Shown here: positions 52,870 to 64,000 of the stretch, piece after piece
How the letters are laid out: each line of letters starts with the position of its first letter
Position numbering within the stretch: position 1 is the first letter of the stretch
NCBI GenBank assembly: GCA_028583405.1
Contig: CM053243.1
Location: 30,059,632-30,123,631, forward strand
Length of the DNA: 64,000 bases
Direction of reading: 5' to 3'
Source: Pogonophryne albipinna
Taxonomy: Eukaryota; Chordata; Actinopteri; Perciformes; Artedidraconidae
Program-made: the position numbers and the translations under genes
Notes under the pieces: model-generated
The model's input: only the letters and a program-made list of their open reading frames with translations
What the model was told of the DNA's origin: nothing
The model's database searches: none

Positions 52870-55800
52870 TGGAAGTTGGGAAATATTCCAGCCCTCGACT
52901 CTGTATTTATTAACATTCTGTCCTGAAATGATTAAGAAGCATTCAAGGTAGCTATAACTAAAAAAGGGAGGTGAATTAAGTAGGGATACGACATCTTGTT
53001 CAAGGACACTTCAGCTGAACAGATGCTTGAACTTACTCGCAGCTCCCTGCAGCCCTGCCACCACCACCGATGTGTCCCTGAGCAGTGTGTGCATGTGTGT
53101 GTTTCTACCTATGTTTTCTACACACACATGCATGTGAACCTACTATTGCAAAGAAGAGTGGATTTCTGCTGTTTATTCAATATTGCCAAGAATACCAGTG
53201 CTTTAAGCCACCTGGGTAAACAGGTTATTGCCATATCAATCATTTACAGCGACGTTTAATGGTCGAAACCACAGACAATATTGACCAACAGACTGACAGA
53301 GATTAATGCAGCTGCACATAAACAGGCCTTCACCACCTATCTCCCTCTCCAGACTCCATCTATTTATTTTCTCCTATGGATCTCCCCATCATCTGTTTTC
53401 TTCTCCACTCTTTCAATCATCTATTTTATCTTCTGTTCCTTTCATTTCCTACTTTCAGTTTTATTATTTGTTATCATTCTTTTTTAGTTTTTTTACCAAG
53501 AATGAGAACACATCCCCTCATATTGGCTGTGACTCCTGTCTGACCTTTAAAGCTGTAGAAAGTTGGATTAAATTAAGCATTAAAGAAATATGAATAGGAA
53601 CAAATAATGACTTAAATGACTAATCGCTAAAGTTGAAACCAGCTCGCCATGCTATTGTATTAAAGTATAAAGGCACTGTCGGGTCACAATGGATTGACAT
53701 ATTAATTGTGAACTCAGGATGTGGACAAAAATATACTGCAATGGGTTTAGCCTCGTGCTCAATCAAACTCACATTTATTTATGTTTACACAGAGGTAAGT
53801 GCATCTGGAGACAAGCGTGAGCTCAGGAATAAATTGTGGTGAGAACAACAACATGTTGTGACACAAACACGATTTTTCAGTCAATAAATGTGCATCAGTG
53901 CTCATGTCAAGACAGACACCTAATTGACATTGGATCGCATACTGTAAGTGAAAGGCTTGATGCATCAGTAATTTATGCTAATGTGTTGCAGTTAATGACA
54001 AGAAAACATTTGTTTGTAAAATGAACATTATGTTACTCAAAGGATAATACTTATATTTTAAGCAGACTGAAAGACATCGCTGAAATGATTGAGAATAAAC
54101 TGGTTAGACCAGTGTCATTAATGCACCTTCAGCACATTTTTATGGAAAAAAGTGTCATCTTTTGAAGGATTGAAAAAAAGACCAACACTACACTTGTGTT
54201 ACTTGAGTCTACTCCAGGCGTCGGAAGTGCATGAACTCATTAACACAAAGTCTGCTTGTGGCCTGGCGATGCTCAAGGAGCGTTGCTGGGAGTCATTTCA
54301 AGTATAGGCTACTGAATATTACTGACGAATGCTCTCTTTTCTCAGAAACCTTCCTACATAGATGTATTTTAAAGAGGGAAACCATGGTGGCTGTTTTGGG
54401 AACATCGACTAGGAAAACTTATTCTTAATTTTATATTTCATGTTAACATGTTGTTGAAGAACGGCCTATGAAACAGCAGCTTAATGAAGCGGTGAGTCAT
54501 ACCATCTAAGCCGCTCCCATTAGGAGATGGCAGCAAGCTGGCAGGCTCAATCATTTCTCATTGGCTGATTTTAAGAGGCTATATATCAAATAAAAAACAT
54601 GAAAAACTGTATATTTGAATTCTCGACCTTACCAGGTGCCTTTCATGTACAAGCATATATATGACACACTGTATTAAGTCACCAATTTACATTAATTGGT
54701 TTCTTAATTTCAATTTCAATTTGTTCTTTTTTTAACTTGTCTTATTGCACAGCTAGTCTATGATATTCACTGATTCATGGATGATTCAAAGTCAAATATT
54801 TATTAGTGGCTGACTTCATTTCCTTGAAGTACCTACTAAGGGATTTATCTACTGTATAGCACAGTTTTATTTTTCACTGTAAAGGTGAATTTGTTGAGCA
54901 AGAAGGATAGGGAGGAGATGTTTTAATGATAACTTTATACCCCTGTGGCGGAGGAGCAGATGAGTAAATCAAGTGAAACCAAGTGTTAAATGCATGAGAG
55001 TAGACCTGATATATTATTGATGACCCGTGGCATTGCATGACCATCCGTATACACAAACCCACACTAACACACAAACCATAAACACACACACACACACACA
55101 CACACACACCATACATTTACAGTCACACACATTCAAGTACACACCTAATAAAAAATGTCCACAGACCAGCCTACTGTACAGTATATGTGGCATCTGGCCA
55201 ACACAGGCTCTCTATTATCTTTGTCTGTCAGGCAGCCTTCACTACAAAAGGCTATATGGTCTTGTCGTATATGAGCCTTCAAAGCAGGTATGGCTGTATT
55301 ATTGCTATTTTATGGGCAAAACTCTTAGACTTCATGCTTTCTGTAATATGATCTTGTTCAGAATCCTAACGTTAACTAATAAGACATCTTTAAAAGGAAC
55401 ATTCATCTTGAATACTTCAGCTCTTCCCATTACTGTTTACTGTAGCAAAGTTTAATTAAATTAATTTGGTTGAACACTGACTTATTGCCCTTCAATTTCG
55501 TGCAACAGCAGAAAGCTGAAACATTTTCAATTATTTCTCATTAAACCTCGACTCACCTCCTTTGAGTGACTTATTCCTAATTGGAATGTGAAATTAACAT
55601 ATTCTCATGAAATAGCTGAAGGGATCGGGAAAAAAGACAGACAAAAAAATGATAGGAATGGCATATCCTGCCATCACTCAAAAGGGGAGGCAATGACAGA
55701 GCAGAAGAGTGCTCAGGGATATTTTTAACCTCTATTTACCCTGCTTTGACTGGCTTGTCTTTTCACCACTAAACCCTGTTACAATCGTGCATCGTCACAC

Positions 55801-56105
55801 AGATTCAGCTGGGAGGATAACCATAAGCTTTGACTGTAACCATTCATACAATTTTACAGTTGTGGTTATGTGTCATGCTCAAGGGCAAGTAATACCCACT
55901 AACAGGACAGTGAAAGTAAGAAACAGAAGCATTTACCACTATCCCCACACACTGTCACGACTGACTTCCACTGCTGGCCTGAGGAGCGTGTGGACTACCA
56001 TGCATCGCCTCTGATTCACATGCCAAACATTTATTTTCATTAGTCAGTGAGAAAATTCATTGAGAGTGTGTAAGGCTGTGTCAACAACAAAAGTAGAACT
56101 GTGTT
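52870..56105. other. non-coding stretch
   Basis: No gene recognised. A CA run of about 27 bp lies at 55083-55109. Confidence 0.5.
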
Positions 56106-56225
56106 TAGCTTTTTAACTTTTTTATTTATTTATTTATTATTGTGATGACAATGTACATGACATAAGCTGCTCATAACCAATTGCCCCTTGCAGGATTAAT
56201 AACGTTGTTGATTGATTGATAGATG
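56106..56225 (+). repeat. possible LINE/SINE 3' tail relic
   Basis: A (TTTA)n run, then TTGCCCCTTGCAGGATTAATAACG and GATTGATTGAT repeats, similar to the GGGATTAATAAAGT tails of dispersed fish retroposons. No body of an element is visible. Confidence 0.35.
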
Positions 56226-56814
56226 AGAAGGCCTGTGTTGGTATGACAGGACACTATGAGGCAGGACTTTACAGGTTATCATGGCTTCAATTAAATATGG
56301 AGATTCTCACTATTCCCTGTTTGTCAACTCTGCTTTCAATACAGGTGACCTTACAGACCAATAGTCAATGCTAGTTAGGCGACTAAGTCCGAATCCCTCA
56401 CCAGTTTTCCACAAACACTGTCATCTGTGCTAATACTTGAACCCAGCTAACAAAAAAACCCTAAACAAGGTTATGATCCTCAATCCATGCAGAAGTGGAT
56501 CAACTTTTTTGTTCTTGCATCACACTGTAGGATGACTTTTAAAAACTGCGAGAAGAGAATGGAAGAAAAATATGTAGACGAAAGAGCACAGGTTAGTCAA
56601 AGAGGTGAAGAAAACCCTTTGTGGTTTGGGTTAATCTCCAGCCTCCAGGACATCATCATAGTTGCTCTATGCCATGGAGTGCCCCAATAAACTATTTTTA
56701 AAGTCTACCTCCATCATGCTTCAGGGCTGCAAGTCTGCGAGCTTTGTTTGTTCAATTATACAGTGTAATACAATGTTTATCATCCAATCTGTGATCTTAA
56801 ATGCATTCAAAGAT

Positions 56815-56880
56815 GAAAGATAAGATTAGTTAAGATGGACCTTTATTCATCCACGTGGGGAAATGCAGGAGTTTAAAGGA
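56815..56880 (-). repeat. retroposon 3' tail relic
   Basis: On the minus strand this reads CCCCACGTGGATGAATAAAG followed by TCTTA/TCTTATC-type words. From memory these are the usual ends of a common fish SINE or LINE tail. Confidence 0.4.
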
Positions 56881-59589
56881 GCAACAGAGTGAGATATCAT
56901 GCTGAACTCCGAACTAACAACTTTGTTTTGCGCGTTTTTTCAAGCAGTTGTCTTGTCGAGAAAATAAGTTGCGAGTTGTTCTAAAAAAACCTTCAAGGCT
57001 ACTACTGTCAACACAATATATTCATATTTTGCTACTCGCGGCCACCCTCCCAGAAACAAACACATACACACACTTACACACACAAAGGTTGAAAATCAAG
57101 AGAAGCAAAAGGAGGCTGAGAAGAAGACAAAGGGAAGAGTTCAGTGATAACAAATGAGTGGAGTTTGCTCACTGGCAGAACAGTGACTCCTTCTGATTAT
57201 CTCTAATTAACCTCTGTGGAATTCAACCAGCACGCACAGAGGAATTAACACAGAGACGCATGATCTTTGTGTGTGTGTGTGTGTGTGGCCTCAGAGAAAA
57301 GCCAACATTCGTAGAGATGCACGTGCATTGCATGACTCCCAAACATTGCATGAGACGCACATCAGCTTCACATGCTGTCTTCCCTACCCACGTCACAGGA
57401 GCCCTCAGAAATGAGTGATATAAACTCAAAATTAACACGCACCTACTTGATTTTATTATCTACAAGTAAATTGTCTTTACACTTAGGCCTCCACATTCCT
57501 GAGTCAGACTCTACACCCAACCACTGCATGCTTAACCCCAAGTTAATCATCTAAAATCATATTTTACCAAAACACAAGTCATGGCCCTTTTATCACATTG
57601 TTTACCTTTCGAGGATCTGCTTTCTGTCCGTGAATAGCAAGCCCAAGATACGAGAAGTTATGTTCCTACCTTTACAAGTACAAGTGAAAACATGTGCACA
57701 CACACACAAAGACGAATACAAGTCTCACCCCATTACAGCATTAACCTTCTGTTAACTGAATATGTCTTTGATGAGGAAAGTCTTCAGACAATTAGTTCCA
57801 CAAGTACAATTAAAAAGAGGTTGAATAAGTCAAGACTAACTTAATGTCTATCACGGCCAAAGGCCACAGAACTTTACAGCATTTTTTTTATGTAAGTTTC
57901 TGTCTGGCAGAGATTACACTTGAAACTATATACATATATATTTGAAACCATGCTCCTAATCACATTGCACAAAGTATAAGCACCAGCTCTTAAAGTTAAT
58001 GCACCATACGACCCCGGCTGCTCTTTGAGCTCTGAATAGCGTGCTCCAATGTCCTCATCACTCAGGGACTTTCTATTAACATCAAGTCAAACAGACAAAG
58101 ATAGACGCTTCGTCTCGCTCAGACTGCCACTTACAGCAGCTGTACTGCAGTTTAGTGATGAGATTTCATCATGGTGAGACGTGTGCAAAACCATATTGTG
58201 GGCAACCATGATCTGAAAACTTGCTTTTGTGCAAGTGCCTTTCATATGACAGGAATTGTACCAAGGTTAGACATTTGGAGTTGTGTTTTGTTCTCAGTAT
58301 GCTCAATTATGTTTTGTGGTTGCAATAATTTACTCCGTTTGAAAAGCCTACTTTATTGACTGTTTTATACATTGACTGCTGACTCCTTAGTCCTCTTAAT
58401 GGGCCGGTAGGAGCAGCAAGTGATTAACTGTTTCCGCTAGGGATTAGCAATGTTTCCTCTCCAGATTTGCCTGCCTAGGTAAGAAATGTTTTCCAATAAT
58501 ACTAATGCATTTGATCGTGGCTAAATGGGGTAGTGCTTTGTGTTTACAGTATGGGTAGCTGGTGTGTGTGGTTGAGCAGGAAAGGGCCAAGAGTGGCTGC
58601 AGTCAAAGCATCGGACAGGTGAGCAGTGAAGTAGTCTGGCGACAGTACATACACAGTGGAGGTTACAGTCAGTGTATTTCTGACAGAGCCAGAAAACAAC
58701 ACCCTCAAAACGTAATGTAATACATGTATTTATTCAGTGCCTTTTCGTCGGGAGATCAATCTCGCGCTTATTAACAATTTTTTTCAAACTTGGATTGGCA
58801 CATCAATTGTTCAAGTCTTGCTAACGGCCGTGAGATGCAGCTGAGCCTGATGGAGCCATTACAGACAGCTGCATTTATTCAGATGACAGCATATCTCTAT
58901 CACGCCACGTGCAAAACGTGAAAAATGTGCCTGATTGCCGAGCGTCTACGTTGGGGTATAGACAATTGAGGTTTGTATTCATTCAATCAAACATTACAGC
59001 AGTGGTTTAAAGAGTGAAAAGCTTCTACACCTCTTTATCTAACCAGTTCACTCGTGGCTGCAATTTCCATCTCTCCCTTGCAGTACTTCAAACACTTGTA
59101 GCACCTGAAGCTGCTTCACACAAAGTCTGTCAGAGCTATGCCAAAGTAAAGCTTTCAATAAGATGCAATTTCCGAAACAGTGAGGCTCCGCTCTGCTGGA
59201 TGAAAATTTGCAAAAAAGTGAACAAAAAAGTGAAAGGAAACAACAACAAAAATCATATTGTGACAAACACATGAGGTACACCATTTCTGAGGTAACCGAA
59301 TGCAGCCAGAAATGTTTTCTCTCAGCTCAGTTACATTGACAAGGCTCAGTTGATCTTGGGAACATTCATGGTCAAATGTTGAGTCTGATTTATTTATAGA
59401 CTAGTTAACAACTAAAAGTGCTAGTCCAGCTGAGATAGGGTTGGACAAATGGGGATGATTGTAAAGCACACATTTGGGAAGGAAAAAAGCAGATGGGTGG
59501 AAAGAAAATCAATGGAGGCAGAACATAGGAAAGAGTACTTAATATACAATGGGGACATTTGTCCAAATGGATGTTTTTAGTCCCATATC
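56881..59589. other. non-coding stretch
   Basis: Short GT run at 57269-57287. No gene or element recognised. Confidence 0.5.
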
Positions 59590-60369
59590 CAGAGATGGGG
59601 TCGTTACTAAAAAAAAGTAATATATTACATATTACATATTACTTTTAAAAAAAGTAATATATTACACTACTTCGTTACTCTCTACATAAAGTAACTCGTT
59701 ACTTTACTCTTTACTTTACTCGTTACTTTACTCGCAGGGCCGGCCCGCCCCTCCCTGCAGGCAGATCACGCAGACTGCTAAAGTTTCAAATGTTCTCTTT
59801 AGTTCAGTTTCCATTGTCGCATAAGACTGATCCAGATCCTGAATGTTTTCCTATCTGACCATGGCTGTCCTCTGTCTCCTGCTATCTGTATATTTTGCGC
59901 AATATATCTCTGCTCACGCTGTTGCGTCGGCGTGTTCTCCTGCGTGTTGGCCATGTGTTGCACTGGAACCAGACTGGAGCACACCGCAAAGACTTCAGCC
60001 GAGCACGTACGAATTGCGCATGCGTGAGTGGCAATAACTCTCCTTACCAGCAGGCGGCGGTAGTGTGTATTCGTCATTCAAAAGAGGCAACAACCGGAAG
60101 ACAGAGAAGAAGAACAGACTACGTGATATAAACAAACAACAAATAGCTGTGCGTTAGCTTCACCTTAGCATGTGTTCTTTGCAGGTGTTTGTTGAGGTTT
60201 GATTATGACTGATTTTAGTAAGTAACGAAGTAACGCGTGTCGGGGCAATGTTAGTAACTGTAGTGTGATTACTGAATTATAAAAGTGGCGCGTTACACTA
60301 CTCCGTTACCGACAAAAGTAATATTATTACAGTAACGCGTTACTTTGTAACGCGTTACACCCAACTCTG
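59590..60369. mobile_element. hAT element with 8-bp target duplication (780 bp), no transposase
   Basis: Starts CAGAGATGGG and ends CCCAACTCTG, inverted copies with one mismatch. It is flanked by perfect CCCATATC duplications (59582-59589, 60370-60377). The subterminal GTTACTTTACTC and TAACGCGTTAC words resemble those of the 42938 element, so the two belong to related families. The middle (about 59740-60180) is GC-richer and free of recognisable transposase motifs. Confidence 0.92.
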
Positions 60370-60377
60370 CCCATATC

Positions 60378-60397
60378 AATGACCCCCTCCCCACGTA

Positions 60398-60428
<31 letters not shown>

Positions 60429-61820
60429 GTATACACTTCATCATCAGTAGAAGATTAGGGACTGAAATGTATTACAGACAGGGTGTTGTGACAGAATGAG
60501 GACCAAGCTGCAGGAGAAATGAGCAAGACAGATTTCCACATCCCACTTCCTTCTCCTCACCAACACTAATTATACTGACCCTCAGCATGTAATCACACAC
60601 ATAAATACAAGTCTGTGTTTGCCAGATCCCCAGTGCAGAGCATGGTGTGTTTGAACAAGACAGCCTGCTAAAGTGTCTGATTAGACCCCTGTTTGAACAG
60701 GAAGGGACAGAGACCTATCAGCGCTCAGCAGGGACCAGCCAATCGTTGCAACAGCTCATCTGCTGTGGGACTGCTGGCTCTTACACTTGCACCATGCCGA
60801 CTCTCACAAAGACGAACAGGGAGACACACTGACTGACACAATGACAAAGACATCCAGACAGAAAGGCAGGGAGACACACCCACACACCCAGCAGGTTACT
60901 ACCCATAATGAATTTAGCTGTTCTCAGATGGGTGGAGAGAGAAGCACCTAAATTACACTGATTAGATTGACAGTGACCTTCCCACTGTGTGGCAGCTGGC
61001 AGGCAGGGACTTTTTCGCTCATTTTTCATTCATATGAGACGTATTGATTAGTTTAACAACACCAGAAAAACTAACTATTTTGATAACCTATGAAGTCATT
61101 TTGTGTGCAAAAATTGCAGAAAATGCTGATTTGAGTCCCAAAGATGTACTCCTTGGGATTTTTGGATTGAAGACAATACATGACATCTTCAGACATCACA
61201 TTGAACTTTGAGAAACTTGGAGTGACATCACTATTATTTTCAAGAAAATAAGTGGCAGATTATTAATACTTTACAGTTGCAGCCTTGTATAAGACGTGTG
61301 ATGCTAATCAATCTCAACTGTTATCTTTGTTTGTTTTCTATGCCCATTGGAGCAATTCAGATGTAGAGGTATGAAATTGAATCCTAAAGCATGCAAACCA
61401 CAGCTTGGGAATGCTTGTGTGCGTTAACAATAATAAAATATTTCACTACGATTTACACCAGTTGTCAGAATTTTAGTGTCCATGGCAGCTTGGCTCCTGT
61501 CCCAGACATACAGTATGTTTGTTGTCATGGAGGCAGCAAGTAGAGCAGATGAGACAACGGCTACTGCTGCCTCGGCCATTTATGTCCCTTCACCTCTGCT
61601 GAAGAATAATTAGCTTTCATCTAATGATATTGACTATTAACTGATATTTGAAAAAAACATTTGAAAAAAACAGCAGCACATAACACCTTCATGCCCATCT
61701 AGATCCCTCCACTTCGCGTCGGGCTCCTGATCAGCCTGTCGGTGTTCTTTTCCCCATAATGACCGCGTCGCTGCACATTATCCCTTACATATGATTATAT
61801 AGAGTCGTTATTCATTTGTT
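60378..61820. other. non-coding stretch
   Basis: Contains an (ACGC)n/(AC)n run at about 60396-60428. No gene recognised. Confidence 0.5.
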
Positions 61821-62261
61821 TTAAAGCAGGAGGCGCAAACGCTTGCCTCGGGGAGGGAGAAAAAGAGCCACAGCGGAGAATAAACAGAAGGGCAACCATG
61901 GCAACCATGCAAGGGAAGTCTTCTTCGCTGCTTTTGTGGCAGACTACAGCGCCACTTACAGGCCTGGCATATGTACTACAGCGTCTCCAGCGCTTTTGAG
62001 CGGCAATGGCCGGCCGTGGCCCAACCTCTCATTCCCCTGATAGGTGGAGAATTGACCACTAAGCGGAGACGTAGAAAATAATTCAAATCTGGATCAGTCT
62101 GTATCAGATCCGTTACAGCCCCTTTTTTAGAGATTTGAGTATGGAGGAAAAGAGAGAGGGTTGTATTTTCTGACACTTGGTGAGTTCCCTGGAACACCGG
62201 GGATACATATGCATGTATAAAAGACGTACAAGAGTGCATTTTGCATGATAGGTCCCCTTTA
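61821..62261 (+). mobile_element. right-end part of a TTAA-type element
   Basis: Ends GCATGATAGGTCCCCTTTAA, with TTAA at the border. From memory, inverted GGGGACCTAT(C/T)ATGC ends mark a frequent fish non-autonomous element. A matching left end is not seen; the TTAAAG at 61821 is only a tentative left limit. Confidence 0.4.
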
Positions 62262-62351
62262 AGTTGCACGTGCATTGGTGTGATTACGGAGCCAGAAAGC
62301 GATGCACGTTTACTCGCGTGCGCGGTGCGCCGTGTGTTTGTTTAACAAAAA

Positions 62352-62450
62352 ATGGCGAAGCAAATTAAGTTGTTTGACTGTGGGGTAAAAAGTTTGGCCA
62401 ACCCGTCAACATCTCAAACGAATGTTCAAAGTGATTCAACCTTCAACTGA
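62352..62450 (+). pseudogene. possible N-terminal fragment of a hAT-type or zinc-finger protein
   Basis: A 32-codon frame starting MAKQIKLFDCGVKS and then Ser/Thr/Asn-rich. From memory, 'K-x-x-LFDFG'-like starts are seen in fish hAT-derived and MYM/TTF-type finger proteins. There is nothing downstream to confirm it. Confidence 0.2.
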
Positions 62451-62862
62451 TAAAGCGCAAGGTGAACCCTAACGAAAAGCAAAGAGAAAATGGGTAAAGT
62501 CTTGATTCTGCTCCGTTGTCCATTCACTTCCGGTAAAAGTTCCTTCAAAATAAGAGTCCCGATCTTATTACTACCAAAATAAAAGTGCAAAGCGAAACTT
62601 TACCATAGAAAAAATATTGGCGTAAAAATATAATCACTTCTTTAAAAGGTAACACATTTTAAATATAGTTAGACATATTAAAGGTAATTTACAGCATTAA
62701 TAATTAATATCTAATTCTTAACTGTGAATGGTTTTCATTTATTTAACATTAGAAGTGTATTAGTCTGGTCAATCCAAGACTTCAATGCTGAAGGGCCAAT
62801 GGATCTATAGTGGGGATCAGCACAAAGGTCAAGAAAACCCACACACACACAATTGTTTCAGT

Positions 62863-62866
<4 letters not shown>

Positions 62867-62954
<88 letters not shown>
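62867..62954. repeat. (TG)n microsatellite, 88 bp
   Basis: An uninterrupted TG run that grades directly into the minisatellite on its right. Confidence 0.97.
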
Positions 62955-62958
<4 letters not shown>

Positions 62959-63335
62959 TAATTTTCAGTAGTATGTGTGCGAGGTTTCATTTGCAGTTGT
63001 GTATGTGTGAGGTGTTCAGTAGTGAATGTGAGAGGATTTCAATAGTGTGTGTGTGAGGATAATTTTCAGTTGCGTGTGAGATACATTTTTAGTAGTATGT
63101 GTGTGAGGTTTAATTTTCAGTTGTGTGTGTGTGAGGTGTTCACTAGTAAACGAGGGACCCCCTCAAGACCGGCATTGATTCTGTGCAATGTGTTCAGCTG
63201 TGGCTGAACCACATCTAACCAAGCCCTGTAACTGACTGCCTTGTGGACACGATAAGAAGACTAGTGAATGTGAGAGTATTTCAGTAGTGTTTGTGCAAGG
63301 CCAGATGTTGTCAGTAGTGTGTGTGCGAGGTGAGT
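62955..63335 (+). repeat. GT-derived minisatellite with ~35-bp units
   Basis: Repeated units of the form GTGTGTGAGGTTAATTTTCAG followed by TAGTA or TTGT. About six recognisable copies lie to 63150, then an unrelated ~110-bp interruption and two more copies near 63265-63330. Units vary by small indels. Confidence 0.75.
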
Positions 63336-63414
63336 TTGAATTTTGGCCTACACGGCCCTTCATAGTAATGACTTCTCCTTCGCTGCCTCTTGTATCTCTG
63401 ACAGTCGTCTAGAC

Positions 63415-64000
63415 CAGGGGTTCCCAAACTTTGCCATGCCAAGGACCCCATATAGCATTATCCTCTGGCGGGGACCCCCCTGTTGCAATTTTTGCAACAG
63501 GGGGGTTTTTAAATGATGAGTACATTATGATGGAAAATATGACAAATTAATCATACAGCTTAATACATTTTCTTAATATATATTTGTATTAATAATGAAT
63601 AATCAGTTATTCTTCTAAAAAATATTTGTATTTATCTTTTGTTTGTCATTCATTACATTGATTGTGTCTTCTGTTATAAACATTCTTAACACAATATTAA
63701 ACAGTAATATCAACAGTAAACATATTTTTAAAGCATTTTTAAAGTGATTTCTGTCTTTATAATATTATATAATTTTGAACAGTAATATGAACAATTAACA
63801 TATATTTTTAGCATTCTTGAAAGCTACTTATGCCTTAATAATATTATATATAATCAACAGTAATATTAACAATAAACATATTTATATTCATATATAAACA
63901 ACAATATTTGCTACATCCGTGCTCTCATCCAGCTGCAGAGCGAAATATTCACTATCTCTCACTTGCTCCAAAAGCTGAGCAGATACTCAGTTTCAGTAGC
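63415..64000 (-). mobile_element. hAT element, left end, running off the window
   Basis: CAGGGGTTCCCAAACTTTGCC at 63415 is a classic hAT (Charlie-like) terminus. The preceding 8-mer GTCTAGAC fits the nTnnnnAn hAT target consensus. The next ~400 bp are very AT-rich with repeated AACAGTAATAT / AATAAACATAT words. Transposase coding on the minus strand then appears at the window edge. The other end lies outside the window. Confidence 0.78.
63899..63978 (-). pseudogene. hAT transposase catalytic-core fragment
   Basis: On the minus strand the frame reads VSAQLLEQVRDSEYFALQLD, followed by ESTDVANIV. LQLDESTD is the conserved start of the hAT RNase H-like fold and includes the first catalytic Asp. 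Stop codons (TGA, twice) lie upstream in the same frame near 63985-63995, and coding similarity ends at the AT-rich block. It is therefore a broken, internally deleted copy. Confidence 0.75.

Noticed and set aside
58440..58490. Acceptor-like and donor-like sites around a very short segment (CCTCTCCAG ... GGTAAG)
   Set aside because: The enclosed segment is only about 14 bp, too short to support as an exon without transcript data.

Overview
The window looks like teleost fish nuclear DNA, probably percomorph-like. The evidence is the mixture of repeats: very long (CA)n/(GT)n tracts, a Rex3-type RTE LINE tail, a Tf1/sushi-group Ty3/gypsy chromovirus, a second gypsy element resembling the CsRn1 clade, several hAT elements with 8-bp target duplications, and TTAA-flanked short elements. 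No complete host protein-coding gene, rRNA or tRNA gene could be recognised. Most of the sequence is AT-rich non-coding DNA (intergenic or intronic) into which transposons have inserted.

Layout. 1-5568: plain non-coding DNA. 5569-6136: short hAT-like element with 14-bp perfect terminal inverted repeats. 9660-14493: a 4.8-kb mosaic bounded by ~190-bp inverted termini. It contains an inner related element, a 258-bp TA-flanked MITE, a telomere-like repeat, a long GT tract and a permuted ~0.7-kb inverted duplication. 14516-19023: a Ty3/gypsy element (gypsy-A) with a tRNA-Trp-like primer site, a CHCC gag finger, two in-frame pol stops, and LTRs with no base substitutions between them. 19722-20052: GC-rich inverted-repeat element with a CRE and CCAAT boxes. 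20328-22749: a composite that appears to carry a spliceable fragment of a cellular-type gene. A TTAA element has inserted exactly one boundary away from that fragment's splice donor. 24129-24798: Rex3 LINE 3' end on the minus strand with a 13-bp target duplication. 25089-30525: a very young, almost intact gypsy chromovirus (gypsy-B) with a 5-bp target duplication, one base substitution between its LTRs, an 11-nt self-priming complement, and one homopolymer frameshift that separates the chromodomain from the rest of the polyprotein.

The right half (30531-64000) is mostly non-coding. It holds a decayed LINE reverse transcriptase (35855-36290), two hAT elements with perfect 8-bp target duplications (42938-43934, with a BED-finger transposase start; 59590-60369), a TTAA element (52487-52865), a TTAA-element 3' end (to 62261), long GT/CA tracts, and a GT-derived minisatellite. 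The left end of a further hAT element, with a transposase fragment on the minus strand, begins at 63415 and runs off the window.

Three plus-strand segments (33288-33390, 46320-46400, 46582-46692) have convincing splice signals and mutually compatible open frames. They are the best candidates for a real host transcript here, but they are unproven and I do not recognise the product.
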